From NCBI GenBank assembly GCA_902800345.1, contig CADCDO010000002.1, forward strand, positions 1 to 64,000: 64,000 nt of DNA. The letters are read 5' to 3'. Source of the stretch: Fibrobacter succinogenes. GTDB taxonomy: Bacteria > Fibrobacterota > Fibrobacteria > Fibrobacterales > Fibrobacteraceae. Positions 17,624 through 26,255 of the stretch are shown here, piece after piece; position 1 is the first letter of the stretch, and every line of letters starts with the position of its first letter. Position numbers and translations under genes: made by a program. The notes beneath the pieces were generated by a model. It was not told the DNA's origin, did no database searches, and saw only the letters and a program-made list of their open reading frames with translations.

Positions 17624-19756
17624 TTAATATTTCTTGTGGTAGCCATAGTAGCCGTAATAGCTGCCATAGCCGTACCCCGCATGACGTTCACACTTGTTGA
17701 AGACGAAAGCCTTCGGCAAAGGTGTTTCCGTGCTACGGTCAAAAGTATTCAAGGCATCTTGGATGCTTTCAATTGTATGAGCTGCATGCTTCAGTACACA
17801 CAACAAGTAATCAGCATGCTTTTCAACAAGCAATGCATCGCTGCACTGGAATACCGGAGGAGTATCCAGAACAATCAAATCATACTTATCCCTGAATGCA
17901 TCAAGGAAAGCGCTAAACCTGGAACTGGTCAACAGGCCACCCGGATTCACAACGCGGGCGCCCGAACCTAAAACGTGGAAGTTTTCAGTCACCTTGACGA
18001 CATAGTCTTCCGAATAGGACTCGTTTTCAAGCATTTCGCACAGACCTTTTTGGCTATGCTTGAACAAGTGGCCACGGCGAAGGTCCATATCCACAAGCAA
18101 GACCTTCTTGCCAGACATGGCAAAAGACGCCGCGAGGTTCGTAGAGACAAAGGACTTACCGACGCCCTGCACAAGGCCGGATACCATCAGCACCTTCTTG
18201 CCATCAGAGAAAACAGAAAATTCGAGAGCAGTACGGAGAGCGCGGACTCCTTCGGCAAACGGGTCGTCCGGTTTCTCGGAAACACAAGGCTTATACACAT
18301 TGTTCTGCGTCTTGCCTTCAAGCATCGGGAGCTTGCCATACACACCAATACCCGTAGCCTGTTCGACTTCGCTGCTGCTGCAAACGCCGTTCGAGAGCAT
18401 GCGACGCACATAGACAACAAAACAACCCAAAAGCAAGAACGCAAACACAACGCCGAAGAACACCAGCTTACGGTTCGGCTTTGCCGGTTTAAGCGGAGCG
18501 TAGGCCTGATCCACAATGCGGACGTTACCGACTTCACCCGCCTGCACCACACGCAACTGCTGGATATTATTCAACAGGTTCGTATAGAGTCTATTATTAA
18601 CTTCCACTTCTTCTTGCAACGAAAGGACTTCTTGCTGCACCACCGGAAGGCTTGCGGCAGAACGCTGCTGTTTCGCCAATTCCTGACGGAGTTTAGCCTG
18701 TTGTTCTTCAATCGTGCGGACTGTCGGATGTTCAGCACGGAACAAGCGCAACGCTTCCTGCTTTTTCTGTTCGAGTTCGAGCATACGTTGCTGGAGCGTT
18801 ACGTCCTTTTCAAGATGCAGACGGGTTTCACCCGTAAGGTCAATGGTTCCTTTGGAATGGCGGAACGAAGTAAGCTTCTGTTCGGCCGAATCCAGTTTGG
18901 CCTTGACACCCGGCAACTGTTCTTCGAGGAATGCCAACGTCTTTTTCGCTTCGGCACTGCGCATCTCGATATTTTGTTTCAAATACGTATTTGCGATAGT
19001 GTTCAAAATAGCAGCAACTCTGTCGGCGTAGCGATTTTCGAGAGAGACCCTGATAATGCCAGAATTCTTGCCTTCTTCCGAAATGTTGAGTCCCTTGAGC
19101 AGTGCAGCGGCAGCCTCCTGCGGATGAGATGCCGAGAGCAAGAAGGTCTGACCAACGGTCGCGGTCAAGGCTCTAACACAGATAACTAAAGTATCACCAG
19201 CAAACGGCTTACGGTAAGTTTCACCCACCTCGCCGGACAACAATGTGACAGCTTCGCCATTTTCCTTCTCATACACTTCATACGCACTGGAATCCACGGT
19301 CACACGAGCAAAAAGCTTGCCCTTCGCCTCGACAAAAGCACGTGGAATCTGCAACAGTTCCAAGTCCATACGGCCTTCGCGCTGCAAGAGTCGGTCCATC
19401 TTGTTCTGCGGGATAGCGGAGAAACAAAGCCTTTCATCTTCGACCACCTGATCTAGAACGACGCGGCTCTTGATGAGTTCCATTTCGGCAGCGGACGGAG
19501 TGGAAATGTCCAAAAGAGCACCCATTTCGCCAAGTGCGAGCCCCTGCTTATTTCCCTTGACATTCACCTGAAGAAGAATATCACTCCTAAAAGACGGACG
19601 GAGCCACTTAGAAACAAGGCCACCACACGCAATGCCCAAAATCAAGAAAATCAGCAAGAATTTCCACTTGCTTTTCAAATACACCAATATCTCAAGAATA
19701 TCGATTTCGTCATCACCTGACTTACTCGCATTCTGAGGCATCTTATCGTTCATCAA
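17624..19756 (-). CDS. Wzc-like polysaccharide co-polymerase / BY-kinase
   Basis: 710 residues with a Wzz domain between two membrane helices (about 33-53 and 430-450), a long coiled coil between (about 265-400) and the Pro-rich motif PLKPAKPNRKL before the second helix. The cytoplasmic kinase has Walker A GVGKSFVSTNLA, Walker A' VLLVDMDLRRG, Walker B LIVLDTPPV and a C-terminal Tyr cluster (YGYGSYYGYYGYHKKY) for autophosphorylation. It controls chain length and export of a capsule or exopolysaccharide. No Wza, polymerase or glycosyltransferase is beside it; its partner here is the OmpA/TSP3 gene downstream. Confidence 0.9.
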   Translation of the reverse strand: MMNDKMPQNASKSGDDEIDILEILVYLKSKWKFLLIFLILGIACGGLVSKWLRPSFRSDILLQVNVKGNKQGLALGEMGALLDISTPSAAEMELIKSRVVLDQVVEDERLCFSAIPQNKMDRLLQREGRMDLELLQIPRAFVEAKGKLFARVTVDSSAYEVYEKENGEAVTLLSGEVGETYRKPFAGDTLVICVRALTATVGQTFLLSASHPQEAAAALLKGLNISEEGKNSGIIRVSLENRYADRVAAILNTIANTYLKQNIEMRSAEAKKTLAFLEEQLPGVKAKLDSAEQKLTSFRHSKGTIDLTGETRLHLEKDVTLQQRMLELEQKKQEALRLFRAEHPTVRTIEEQQAKLRQELAKQQRSAASLPVVQQEVLSLQEEVEVNNRLYTNLLNNIQQLRVVQAGEVGNVRIVDQAYAPLKPAKPNRKLVFFGVVFAFLLLGCFVVYVRRMLSNGVCSSSEVEQATGIGVYGKLPMLEGKTQNNVYKPCVSEKPDDPFAEGVRALRTALEFSVFSDGKKVLMVSGLVQGVGKSFVSTNLAASFAMSGKKVLLVDMDLRRGHLFKHSQKGLCEMLENESYSEDYVVKVTENFHVLGSGARVVNPGGLLTSSRFSAFLDAFRDKYDLIVLDTPPVFQCSDALLVEKHADYLLCVLKHAAHTIESIQDALNTFDRSTETPLPKAFVFNKCERHAGYGYGSYYGYYGYHKKY

Positions 19757-19780
19757 AAAATCTCCAAGGACAGAGAACCA

Positions 19781-19795
19781 ACCACCTAGGGTGGT
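19781..19795. promoter_or_regulatory. inverted repeat in the leader of the Wzc-like gene
   Basis: ACCACC-TAG-GGTGGT is a perfect six-base-pair inverted repeat 25 bp upstream of the minus-strand start codon. It could be an operator or a 5' mRNA hairpin. A second inverted repeat, TTATGTT-CAGA-AACATAA, lies at 19832-19849 in the likely promoter region. Confidence 0.4.
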
Positions 19796-19902
19796 CCAAT
19801 TCGGAATATAAAATAAAAAAAAAATTAATGTTTATGTTCAGAAACATAACAATCAAATGAAAAAACCATGTTTTTGAAGATATTTCATTCCAAACCGCCA
19901 AA

Positions 19903-19917
19903 AAAAGCTAGGCTTTT
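19903..19917 (+). promoter_or_regulatory. hairpin in the leader of the ABC transporter operon
   Basis: AAAAGC-TAG-GCTTTT is a perfect hairpin with the same TAG loop as the one at 19781. It lies 62 bp upstream of the ABC ATPase start and could be a leader structure or weak terminator. Confidence 0.35.
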
Positions 19918-19978
19918 CGATGTAAAAGCAACCTAATCAACAGGTTAGGGCATCCAAATCGGCAAAGAAAAGGACTTT

Positions 19979-20743
19979 ATGCAAACTGATACCCCCATTC
20001 TTTCTATTCAAAATTTGCGCCGCGATTTCAAAATGGGTAACGAAACCGTCCATGCGCTACGCGGAGTGAGTTTCGATATTTATAACGGAGAATTCGTCAC
20101 CATCATGGGAACCTCGGGTTCGGGAAAATCCACCATGCTGAACATTCTCGGATGCATGGACAGGCCTACCTCAGGACACTACATATTAGATGGAGAACAC
20201 ACCGAGACCCTCAAACGCGATGCCCTCGCAAAAATCCGGAGGCAAAAAATCGGCTTCGTTTTCCAAAGCTACAACCTGCTCAGCCGCACGACCGCCATCG
20301 AAAACGTGGAACTCCCATTATTATATAATCCATCGATATCGGCTGCAGAACGCCACCATCGGGCCATCGAAGCGCTCAAGAGAGTCGGGCTCGAAGGTCG
20401 CATGAATCACTTGCCGAACCAGCTTTCGGGCGGTCAGCAACAGCGCGTCGCCATCGCGCGCGCCCTCGTAAACGATCCCGTCATCATCCTCGCCGACGAA
20501 GCGACAGGAAACCTCGACACGCGTACCAGTTACGAAATCATGATGATATTCCAGGAACTGAACCGACAGGGGAAGACAATCGCATTTGTCACGCACGAAC
20601 CGGACATTGCGACATTCTCGAGCCGCACGATTACCCTCAGGGACGGTTTAGTGAAAAAAGATGTCATTAACGAAAATGTGCAGGACGCGAAAGAAGCGTT
20701 CGAAGCACTACCACCCCCGGAAACATTCGATGAAGAAGATTAG
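19979..20743 (+). CDS. ABC transporter ATPase, MacB/LolD type
   Basis: 254 residues from ATG 19979 with AAGGA seven bases upstream. Walker A GTSGSGKSTM, Q-loop FVFQSYNLL, signature LSGGQQQRVAIARAL, Walker B VIILADEATGNLD and the H-loop THEPD are intact. Family members power mechanotransmission-type exporters (MacB, LolCDE) with a separate permease, encoded next at 20842. A C-terminal acidic extension of about 25 residues is unusual but common in this type. A MacA-like adaptor is not adjacent, so the substrate (peptide, lipoprotein or drug) is undefined. Confidence 0.92.
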   Translation: MQTDTPILSIQNLRRDFKMGNETVHALRGVSFDIYNGEFVTIMGTSGSGKSTMLNILGCMDRPTSGHYILDGEHTETLKRDALAKIRRQKIGFVFQSYNLLSRTTAIENVELPLLYNPSISAAERHHRAIEALKRVGLEGRMNHLPNQLSGGQQQRVAIARALVNDPVIILADEATGNLDTRTSYEIMMIFQELNRQGKTIAFVTHEPDIATFSSRTITLRDGLVKKDVINENVQDAKEAFEALPPPETFDEED

Positions 20744-20830
20744 ACGAAAGATTCTAGTCATTAGTTAACGGTTATTATCTTTACTAAGCGGAGAAGCCGC
20801 GATTACCCATCTCTCGTCTTTCGTCTATCA
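20744..20830. repeat. composite repeat between ABC ATPase and permease genes
   Basis: TAGACGAAAG at the ATPase stop codon is followed by AGTCATTAGTTAACGG and by the reversed CTCTCGTCTTTCGTCTATC. The last copy almost touches the permease start codon at 20842, which therefore has no clear ribosome binding site. Confidence 0.65.
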
Positions 20831-20841
20831 TCTAAAAAATT

Positions 20842-22047
20842 ATGAATCCATTTACTTTAGTCAAAATCGCAATCCGCGCACTGCTGCGAAACCGCATGCG
20901 CACATTCCTTTCCGTTCTCGGCATCGTCATCGGCGTTGCGGCTGTCATCACCATGGTCGCCATGGGCGAAGGCTCCAAGCAATCCATCAAGGAACAGATG
21001 ACCGCCATGGGAACAAACGCCATCACCATCATGCCGAACCAGAGCCGGCGCGGAGGCGTGCAATCCGAATCGACGGAAATGCTCGAAGAAGAAGACGTCA
21101 TCGCTATCCGCGAAAAAGCGACCTACATCAACGGAGTTTCTCCCATGGTCAGCGTTGGCGGGCAAGCCATCGTCGGCAACAACAACTCCCCCACCACGCT
21201 CTCCGGTATTTCCGCGGACTACCTCAAGATACGCAACTACGAAATCGAAGACGGCGTGATGTTCGACGACGAAGCCGACCGCATGGCAAAAGTCTGTGTC
21301 GTGGGTCAAGCTGTCATAAGGAACCTCTTTGGAGGCGAGAACCCCATCGGCAAGACCATCCGCTACAAGAACATTCCGCTGAAGGTCATCGGGACCTTGA
21401 AAGCGAAAGGCTCCGGCGATTTCGGGCAGGACCAGGACGATGTCATCTTTACACCGTACCAAACCGTGATGAGGCGATTCTCCTCGACGACGAACATCCG
21501 CCAAATCTACGCAAACTCCATCGGCGAAGGCTACGCCGCCAAGGCGACCGAAGAAATCATGAACATCCTCAAGGAACGCCGCAGCTGGACTAAACCCACC
21601 GATCCGTTCCGCGTCTTTACACAAGAAGAAATGATCCAGACCGTCACAAGCACCTCCGACATGCTCTCGCTCGTGCTCACCGCCATTGCTGGAATTAGTT
21701 TGTTGGTAGGCGGTATCGGAATCATGAACATCATGTACGTTTCCGTGACTGAACGCACCAAGGAAATCGGGCTACGCATGGCTATCGGCGCCCGTGGCAA
21801 GGATATCCTCCTGCAATTCCTCATCGAGTCCATCTTGATCAGCCTTCTCGGCGGTTCCATCGGCATCGGCATCGGTATTGCCGCCTCGGAAATCATCAAG
21901 AGCGTGATGAACTGGCCCATGAGCATTTCCATCACGAGCGTCTTCGTGAGCTTCGGCGTCTGCTGCGCCACAGGCGTATTCTTCGGATGGTATCCCGCCC
22001 GCAAGGCAAGCAGGCTCGATCCGATCGAAGCGTTAAGGTTTGAGTAG
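20842..22047 (+). CDS. ABC transporter permease, MacB type
   Basis: 401 residues with the MacB layout: N-terminal helix with RNRMRTFLSVLGIVIGVAAV, a large periplasmic MacB_PCD-type domain (about 45-270), then three helices including LLVGGIGIMNIMYVSVTERTKEIGLRMAIGA. The C-terminal coupling region GWYPARKASRLDPIEALR is intact. It pairs with the ATPase 98 bp upstream. No Shine-Dalgarno sequence is visible because repeat sequence runs to within 12 bp of the ATG; translation may depend on the ATPase mRNA. Confidence 0.92.
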   Translation: MNPFTLVKIAIRALLRNRMRTFLSVLGIVIGVAAVITMVAMGEGSKQSIKEQMTAMGTNAITIMPNQSRRGGVQSESTEMLEEEDVIAIREKATYINGVSPMVSVGGQAIVGNNNSPTTLSGISADYLKIRNYEIEDGVMFDDEADRMAKVCVVGQAVIRNLFGGENPIGKTIRYKNIPLKVIGTLKAKGSGDFGQDQDDVIFTPYQTVMRRFSSTTNIRQIYANSIGEGYAAKATEEIMNILKERRSWTKPTDPFRVFTQEEMIQTVTSTSDMLSLVLTAIAGISLLVGGIGIMNIMYVSVTERTKEIGLRMAIGARGKDILLQFLIESILISLLGGSIGIGIGIAASEIIKSVMNWPMSISITSVFVSFGVCCATGVFFGWYPARKASRLDPIEALRFE

Positions 22048-22102
22048 GTTGTATGTATTAGGTTTTAGGGATTAGGGAAAACAAACAAGTTACAGACAAA
22101 AA

Positions 22103-22133
22103 AATAAGGACCGAGCTTGGCGCGGTCCTTATT
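22103..22133 (+). terminator. terminator after the ABC transporter operon
   Basis: AATAAGGACC pairs perfectly with GGTCCTTATT over an 11-base loop, 55 bp beyond the permease stop. There is no long T run, so termination strength is uncertain. Confidence 0.6.
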
Positions 22134-22223
22134 AAATGCAACCGAGCACAATTTATATTGCGCAAAACAACTTTTTTGAAAACAGCTTTTTGTATATTAT
22201 CAACCGACCTCAAGGAGAAAATC

Positions 22224-25200
22224 ATGAAAAAAAAGGCCGCCATTTTTACCATTGCCTCAACTATTACAGCAATTTCCACATCGACAGCCATTGCGGCCAC
22301 AACCCCCTACGACCTGATTCGCCCCGTCTGGCCCGTGAGTTGGGACTCCACGACATTCGACCAGTTCGACACTACGGAAAGCGAACTCATCAATCCCCTG
22401 AATTTTCCCAAGACTCCCGCAAGTTTCAAGGCGGGGGAAATCATACCCGACACCTTGGACCAGGCCTACTATGACGCCATTAACTCCAAGATTTCCCCCA
22501 TCCGCGTGAACCAGGTTGGCTATCTCAAAAGCGACAAGGAACGCCTGTTCTACTTCATCGGCAACAAGGCGGAAGAATTCGAGGTTGTTGACGCTTACGG
22601 CAAATCCCTCAGCAAAAAAACGACCGGCACCTTTACCGCAAGCGAAAATGAAACCCAAAGTAGCTGGACCATCATTGCCAGTTCAGACTTCAGAACAGGG
22701 GCCTCCTTGCGCTACAAAATTGATTTCACGGGTCCCTCTGGAAAAATTTTCATCGGCAACATCCCCCAATCCGTACCCACCGAAACACGCCTGCGCATCA
22801 AGGTCGGCGACGAGATTTCCAGCACCTTTATCGTCAGCGACGATGTCTACACCATGGCAAAGGACGCATCGCTCAAGTTCTTCGGCATCCAGCGCAGCGG
22901 GAATTCGGAATCCTGGTTCCACGGGCCAAGCCACCTGAAAGACGGCAGCGGCACATTAGTCAACCTTGTAACAGGCAATCCCGTGACCGACACGATCTCT
23001 CCGAAGGCGGGAGACCTGCAGGGCGGCTGGTATGATTGCGGAGACCACCTGAAGGAATCGCAGACGCAAGCCTTCTCCTTCATGGCACTTGCCGTGATGT
23101 CGGCCACCAACCCCTCCAAGGATGTAGACCACTACGCCTACAATCAGGGTGAATTTGTAAAGACCGACGGCATCCCGGATGTCCTACGCGAAGCCAAGCA
23201 CGGAGCCGACTTCTTCTTAAGGGCTTACCGCGTAGCCAACGGCGTTATAGACAACATGCCCGTTTCTGTCGGAAATACGAACTACGACCACGGATACTGG
23301 GGCCGTCCCGAAGCACAGGACAACGTCGTGGTACCTCGTCGCGGAGGAGCCGCCGAACGCGATGTCCGCCTGGGCGAACTTGGATCCAACGTTTCGGCCG
23401 AAATCGCCGCGGGGCTCGCCATCTTGGGCAAGAACTACGCCAAATACGATTCGACCTTTGCCGACAGCTGCCTTATGGTGGCAAAAAAAATGTACGAATT
23501 CGCCAAGAACCTTAAACTTAAGTCTCGGGACCGTGGTCCTGGAACATACGACGGCGGCAAGCCCTATGTTCATAACATAAAAGCAGATGGGTGGTCGACT
23601 CCGACCTATAACGGCAACAATTACTCCCATGACGATTTGTCCGTTGCAGCTATAGCGCTCCATTACGCCACTTACGAGAAAACGAAGAAAATGGACTACC
23701 TGAACGATGCCGTAAACGACACTTCAATCTACACGACCGCCGTTGCCATGAACTACACTAGCGGCTGGATGTCGTGGGAAAAAGACGGCATGCGCAAGAT
23801 TACCTTGAATACGGATTGGGGCAGCACACACACCTATGCCCTATATGCCTTTTATAAATTACTCCTGAAGGATTCAACAACAAGCAGCAAATACGGCATC
23901 AGCGCCAGCGAACGCCTCGAGCATATTGAAAAAGTCATAGATTTCCTAGCGTTCAATATCTCCGAATTGTCGTATCCAATAGGAAACATAGACTTCAGAT
24001 TGCCCCCCGACAATCGAATATTTACGACCGAACCAACATGGTTTACCATGCTCAGCTTGACACAAGGGTATTTCAATTACGCCCAGACAGGCAACACATT
24101 TGACGTCCTTGCCTATGCAGACGTCGCAAAAGATATTGTGAAACAAGGAGAAACGCTCCCCAACATCACGACAGCCAGCCTATTGTCCGAAGAAATATTC
24201 CAAATCGGCATCAACAAGCTGAACTACCTTTTCGGAATGAACCCCTGGGATGTCTCCCTCGTTTACGGAGTCGGCGACAAGAACGACGCCCATCCGCACC
24301 ACAGAGCAGCAAACCCCGAAGGGAGTCCCTCTCCCGGCCTTGAATACAAGTACAGGTGTCCCACCGGCGCAGTTTTGGGAGGCGTGAGGCAAGGCGAGGA
24401 AAACAAATGGGCCCCGACAATCATGAGCTGGGAAGATTACAGTATCTCAGAAACCTGCCTCTTTGGTTCTGCACTTCTCATGTCCGCCCTCACCATCGCA
24501 AGTAACGGCGGAAGCGACTACTACGAAAAGAAGTGCGACAATTGTAATGACGGCAAGGCCCCGATTACCGGAAGCGTCTACCCATTGGTCTACCTTTACC
24601 ATTGGTACGATGTAGACGCATACAACATCCGCATCGATAACGCTACCTTAGAAGACCTGGACAGCGTTAAAGTCTACGTATATTTTGAAGCCACCAAAGA
24701 AGACTTTGATTCCTGCAACATCATCTTCGATTTGGATATATGCGAAAAACTCAACATCGCCGGATTCCACGAATTGTGCGATGCAAGAGACGAACTTAGA
24801 AACTTCATTAAAAACAATCCTCCCTATATAATCGAAGACACATTCGACAAAGACAAAAAAACATACACCTGGGCACAGGAAATTCCTATAGAATCCCTTG
24901 ATTACGGGACCCAGATCCGACTAGATATAGCGGCCACCTCAGGCACGCGCATTGACGGGAAATGCGAAACGCTCCGCAATCCTCCCAAGGCCCAAATCTA
25001 CGGTTGGAGCTTTGCCCCCCACGACGAAACTAAAGACGCGCCCGCCTACGACGGCGCCCCCATATGGGACAAGAACCAAGGCGACATCCAGAACGCCCCC
25101 AAAGACCCTTATGTTGTTATCCGCAACAAGGAGGGGGATCTCCTATGGGGCTATGGTCCGGGAAAAACAACTAGCGACCGCGTGGGCATTGTACAGGTCG

Positions 25201-25439
25201 CACAGAAACCCAATGCGCAGATGCGGCTGAACCGGGGCACACTCTTTGTGCAGACCGCCGCCCAGGGTACCAAGACTCTCAAGGTGTTCGATGTTCTCGG
25301 CAACCAGCTGTTGGCCCAAAACTTCAACGGGAACCAAAGCCAGGTAAACCTCGCCGATTTCTCCCGTCGCGGAACCCTGGTTGTAAAACTTGTCACAGGC
25401 AATAAGCTTCTTGCAACGAGGACTATACGAATTAAATAA
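22224..25439 (+). CDS. secreted GH9 endoglucanase with type IX-like sorting domain
   Basis: 1071 residues from ATG 22224, six bases after AAGGAG (22212-22217). An upstream in-frame ATG at 22158 is rejected because it precedes the signal peptide and binding site. Order: signal peptide (about 1-25), a CelD_N-type Ig-like domain (about 90-180, IRVNQVGYL), and the GH9 catalytic domain with GGWYDCGDH (Asp 271 and 274), PHHRAAN (690-696) and WEDYSISET (likely acid Glu 743). A Cys-containing beta domain follows (about 765-980), then a final region of about 80 residues (VFDVLGNQLL...TRTIRIK) like the type IX secretion C-terminal domains. It should cut cellulose or related beta-glucans outside the cell. 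Confidence 0.93.
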   Translation: MKKKAAIFTIASTITAISTSTAIAATTPYDLIRPVWPVSWDSTTFDQFDTTESELINPLNFPKTPASFKAGEIIPDTLDQAYYDAINSKISPIRVNQVGYLKSDKERLFYFIGNKAEEFEVVDAYGKSLSKKTTGTFTASENETQSSWTIIASSDFRTGASLRYKIDFTGPSGKIFIGNIPQSVPTETRLRIKVGDEISSTFIVSDDVYTMAKDASLKFFGIQRSGNSESWFHGPSHLKDGSGTLVNLVTGNPVTDTISPKAGDLQGGWYDCGDHLKESQTQAFSFMALAVMSATNPSKDVDHYAYNQGEFVKTDGIPDVLREAKHGADFFLRAYRVANGVIDNMPVSVGNTNYDHGYWGRPEAQDNVVVPRRGGAAERDVRLGELGSNVSAEIAAGLAILGKNYAKYDSTFADSCLMVAKKMYEFAKNLKLKSRDRGPGTYDGGKPYVHNIKADGWSTPTYNGNNYSHDDLSVAAIALHYATYEKTKKMDYLNDAVNDTSIYTTAVAMNYTSGWMSWEKDGMRKITLNTDWGSTHTYALYAFYKLLLKDSTTSSKYGISASERLEHIEKVIDFLAFNISELSYPIGNIDFRLPPDNRIFTTEPTWFTMLSLTQGYFNYAQTGNTFDVLAYADVAKDIVKQGETLPNITTASLLSEEIFQIGINKLNYLFGMNPWDVSLVYGVGDKNDAHPHHRAANPEGSPSPGLEYKYRCPTGAVLGGVRQGEENKWAPTIMSWEDYSISETCLFGSALLMSALTIASNGGSDYYEKKCDNCNDGKAPITGSVYPLVYLYHWYDVDAYNIRIDNATLEDLDSVKVYVYFEATKEDFDSCNIIFDLDICEKLNIAGFHELCDARDELRNFIKNNPPYIIEDTFDKDKKTYTWAQEIPIESLDYGTQIRLDIAATSGTRIDGKCETLRNPPKAQIYGWSFAPHDETKDAPAYDGAPIWDKNQGDIQNAPKDPYVVIRNKEGDLLWGYGPGKTTSDRVGIVQVAQKPNAQMRLNRGTLFVQTAAQGTKTLKVFDVLGNQLLAQNFNGNQSQVNLADFSRRGTLVVKLVTGNKLLATRTIRIK

Positions 25440-25462
25440 GAGTCTTACAAAATATGTAAAGA

Positions 25463-25490
25463 AAGCCGGCTTACAAAGCCGACTTTTTTT
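25463..25490 (+). terminator. intrinsic terminator after the GH9 gene
   Basis: AGCCGGCTT pairs with AAGCCGACT with one mismatch, followed by a run of T. It lies 24 bp after the GH9 stop codon. Confidence 0.8.
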
Positions 25491-25535
25491 CGTTTTTTCA
25501 TTCCTCGGCCTTCATCTTTAATCTATTTTAAAGTC

Positions 25536-26177
25536 ATGAATTTCCTTGAATTTTTACAACCGATGCCGGTCGTGGGCATTCTCCGCGACATTCCGCAAGG
25601 CGAGGAAGAAGCGTGCGTGAACGCATCTGCCAAATGCGGACTCAAAGCGATTGAAGTCACGATGAACACAGCATCTGCAACTGAAATTATCACAAAAATC
25701 AAGGCTTTTGCAAAGCCCCTTGGAATCAAGGTCGGTGCAGGCACTGTACGCCACGGTAGCGACGTGGAAAAAGCGATTGCCGCAGGCGCAGAATTTCTCG
25801 TAACGCCCAATACGCGACATGAAGTCATCCGACTTTCGAACACCGCAGGCATTCCCATCATCCCGGGCGCATTGACGCCGACCGAGGTACAGAAGGCCTA
25901 CGACTTGGGCGCAACGGCCATCAAAATTTTCCCAGTCAACTGCGTGGGCGGGCCCGAATACATCAAGGCGCTGCGCGGACCGTTCCGCGACATCCCGCTG
26001 ATGGCATGCGGCGGCGTGAACGCCGAAAACGCGGCAAGCTACCTCAAGGCAAGCGCGAACCTGCTTTCGTTCGGTGGAAGCATCTTCAACGCGGAACTCA
26101 TGAAAGCAGGCGACTGGGCGACCATCGAAGCCAGACTCCAAAAGCTTTTGGACGCAGTAAAGGCTGCAATGGCGTAA
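25536..26177 (+). CDS. eda: KDPG/KHG aldolase
   Basis: 213 residues, normal for the class I aldolase that splits 2-keto-3-deoxy-6-phosphogluconate (and often 4-hydroxy-2-oxoglutarate) into pyruvate plus glyceraldehyde-3-phosphate (or glyoxylate). The Schiff-base Lys 130 sits in TAIKIFPVN, the general acid/base Glu 40 in KAIEVTMN, and VGAGTV and PGALTPTEV are family blocks. It stands alone between two terminators with no Entner-Doudoroff dehydratase next to it, so it may serve uronate or hydroxy-oxoglutarate turnover instead. Confidence 0.93.
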   Translation: MNFLEFLQPMPVVGILRDIPQGEEEACVNASAKCGLKAIEVTMNTASATEIITKIKAFAKPLGIKVGAGTVRHGSDVEKAIAAGAEFLVTPNTRHEVIRLSNTAGIPIIPGALTPTEVQKAYDLGATAIKIFPVNCVGGPEYIKALRGPFRDIPLMACGGVNAENAASYLKASANLLSFGGSIFNAELMKAGDWATIEARLQKLLDAVKAAMA

Positions 26178-26205
26178 TACGATCCTATTTTGCAATAATG
26201 TCAAA

Positions 26206-26237
26206 AAAGCCCGGCTTGTGTAGCCGGGCCATTTTTT
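26206..26237. terminator. bidirectional terminator between aldolase and transporter/SpeE-like genes
   Basis: AGCCCGGCT pairs with AGCCGGGC over a 5-base loop, with A runs before and T runs after, between two convergent genes. Confidence 0.85.
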
Positions 26238-26255
26238 ATTTTATAAGAACTCCAT

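Noticed and set aside
15712-17700. 662-residue plus-strand ORF opposite the OmpA/TSP3 gene
   Set aside because: Its periodic VNRAASSVNS-like content mirrors the TSP3 repeats on the true strand.
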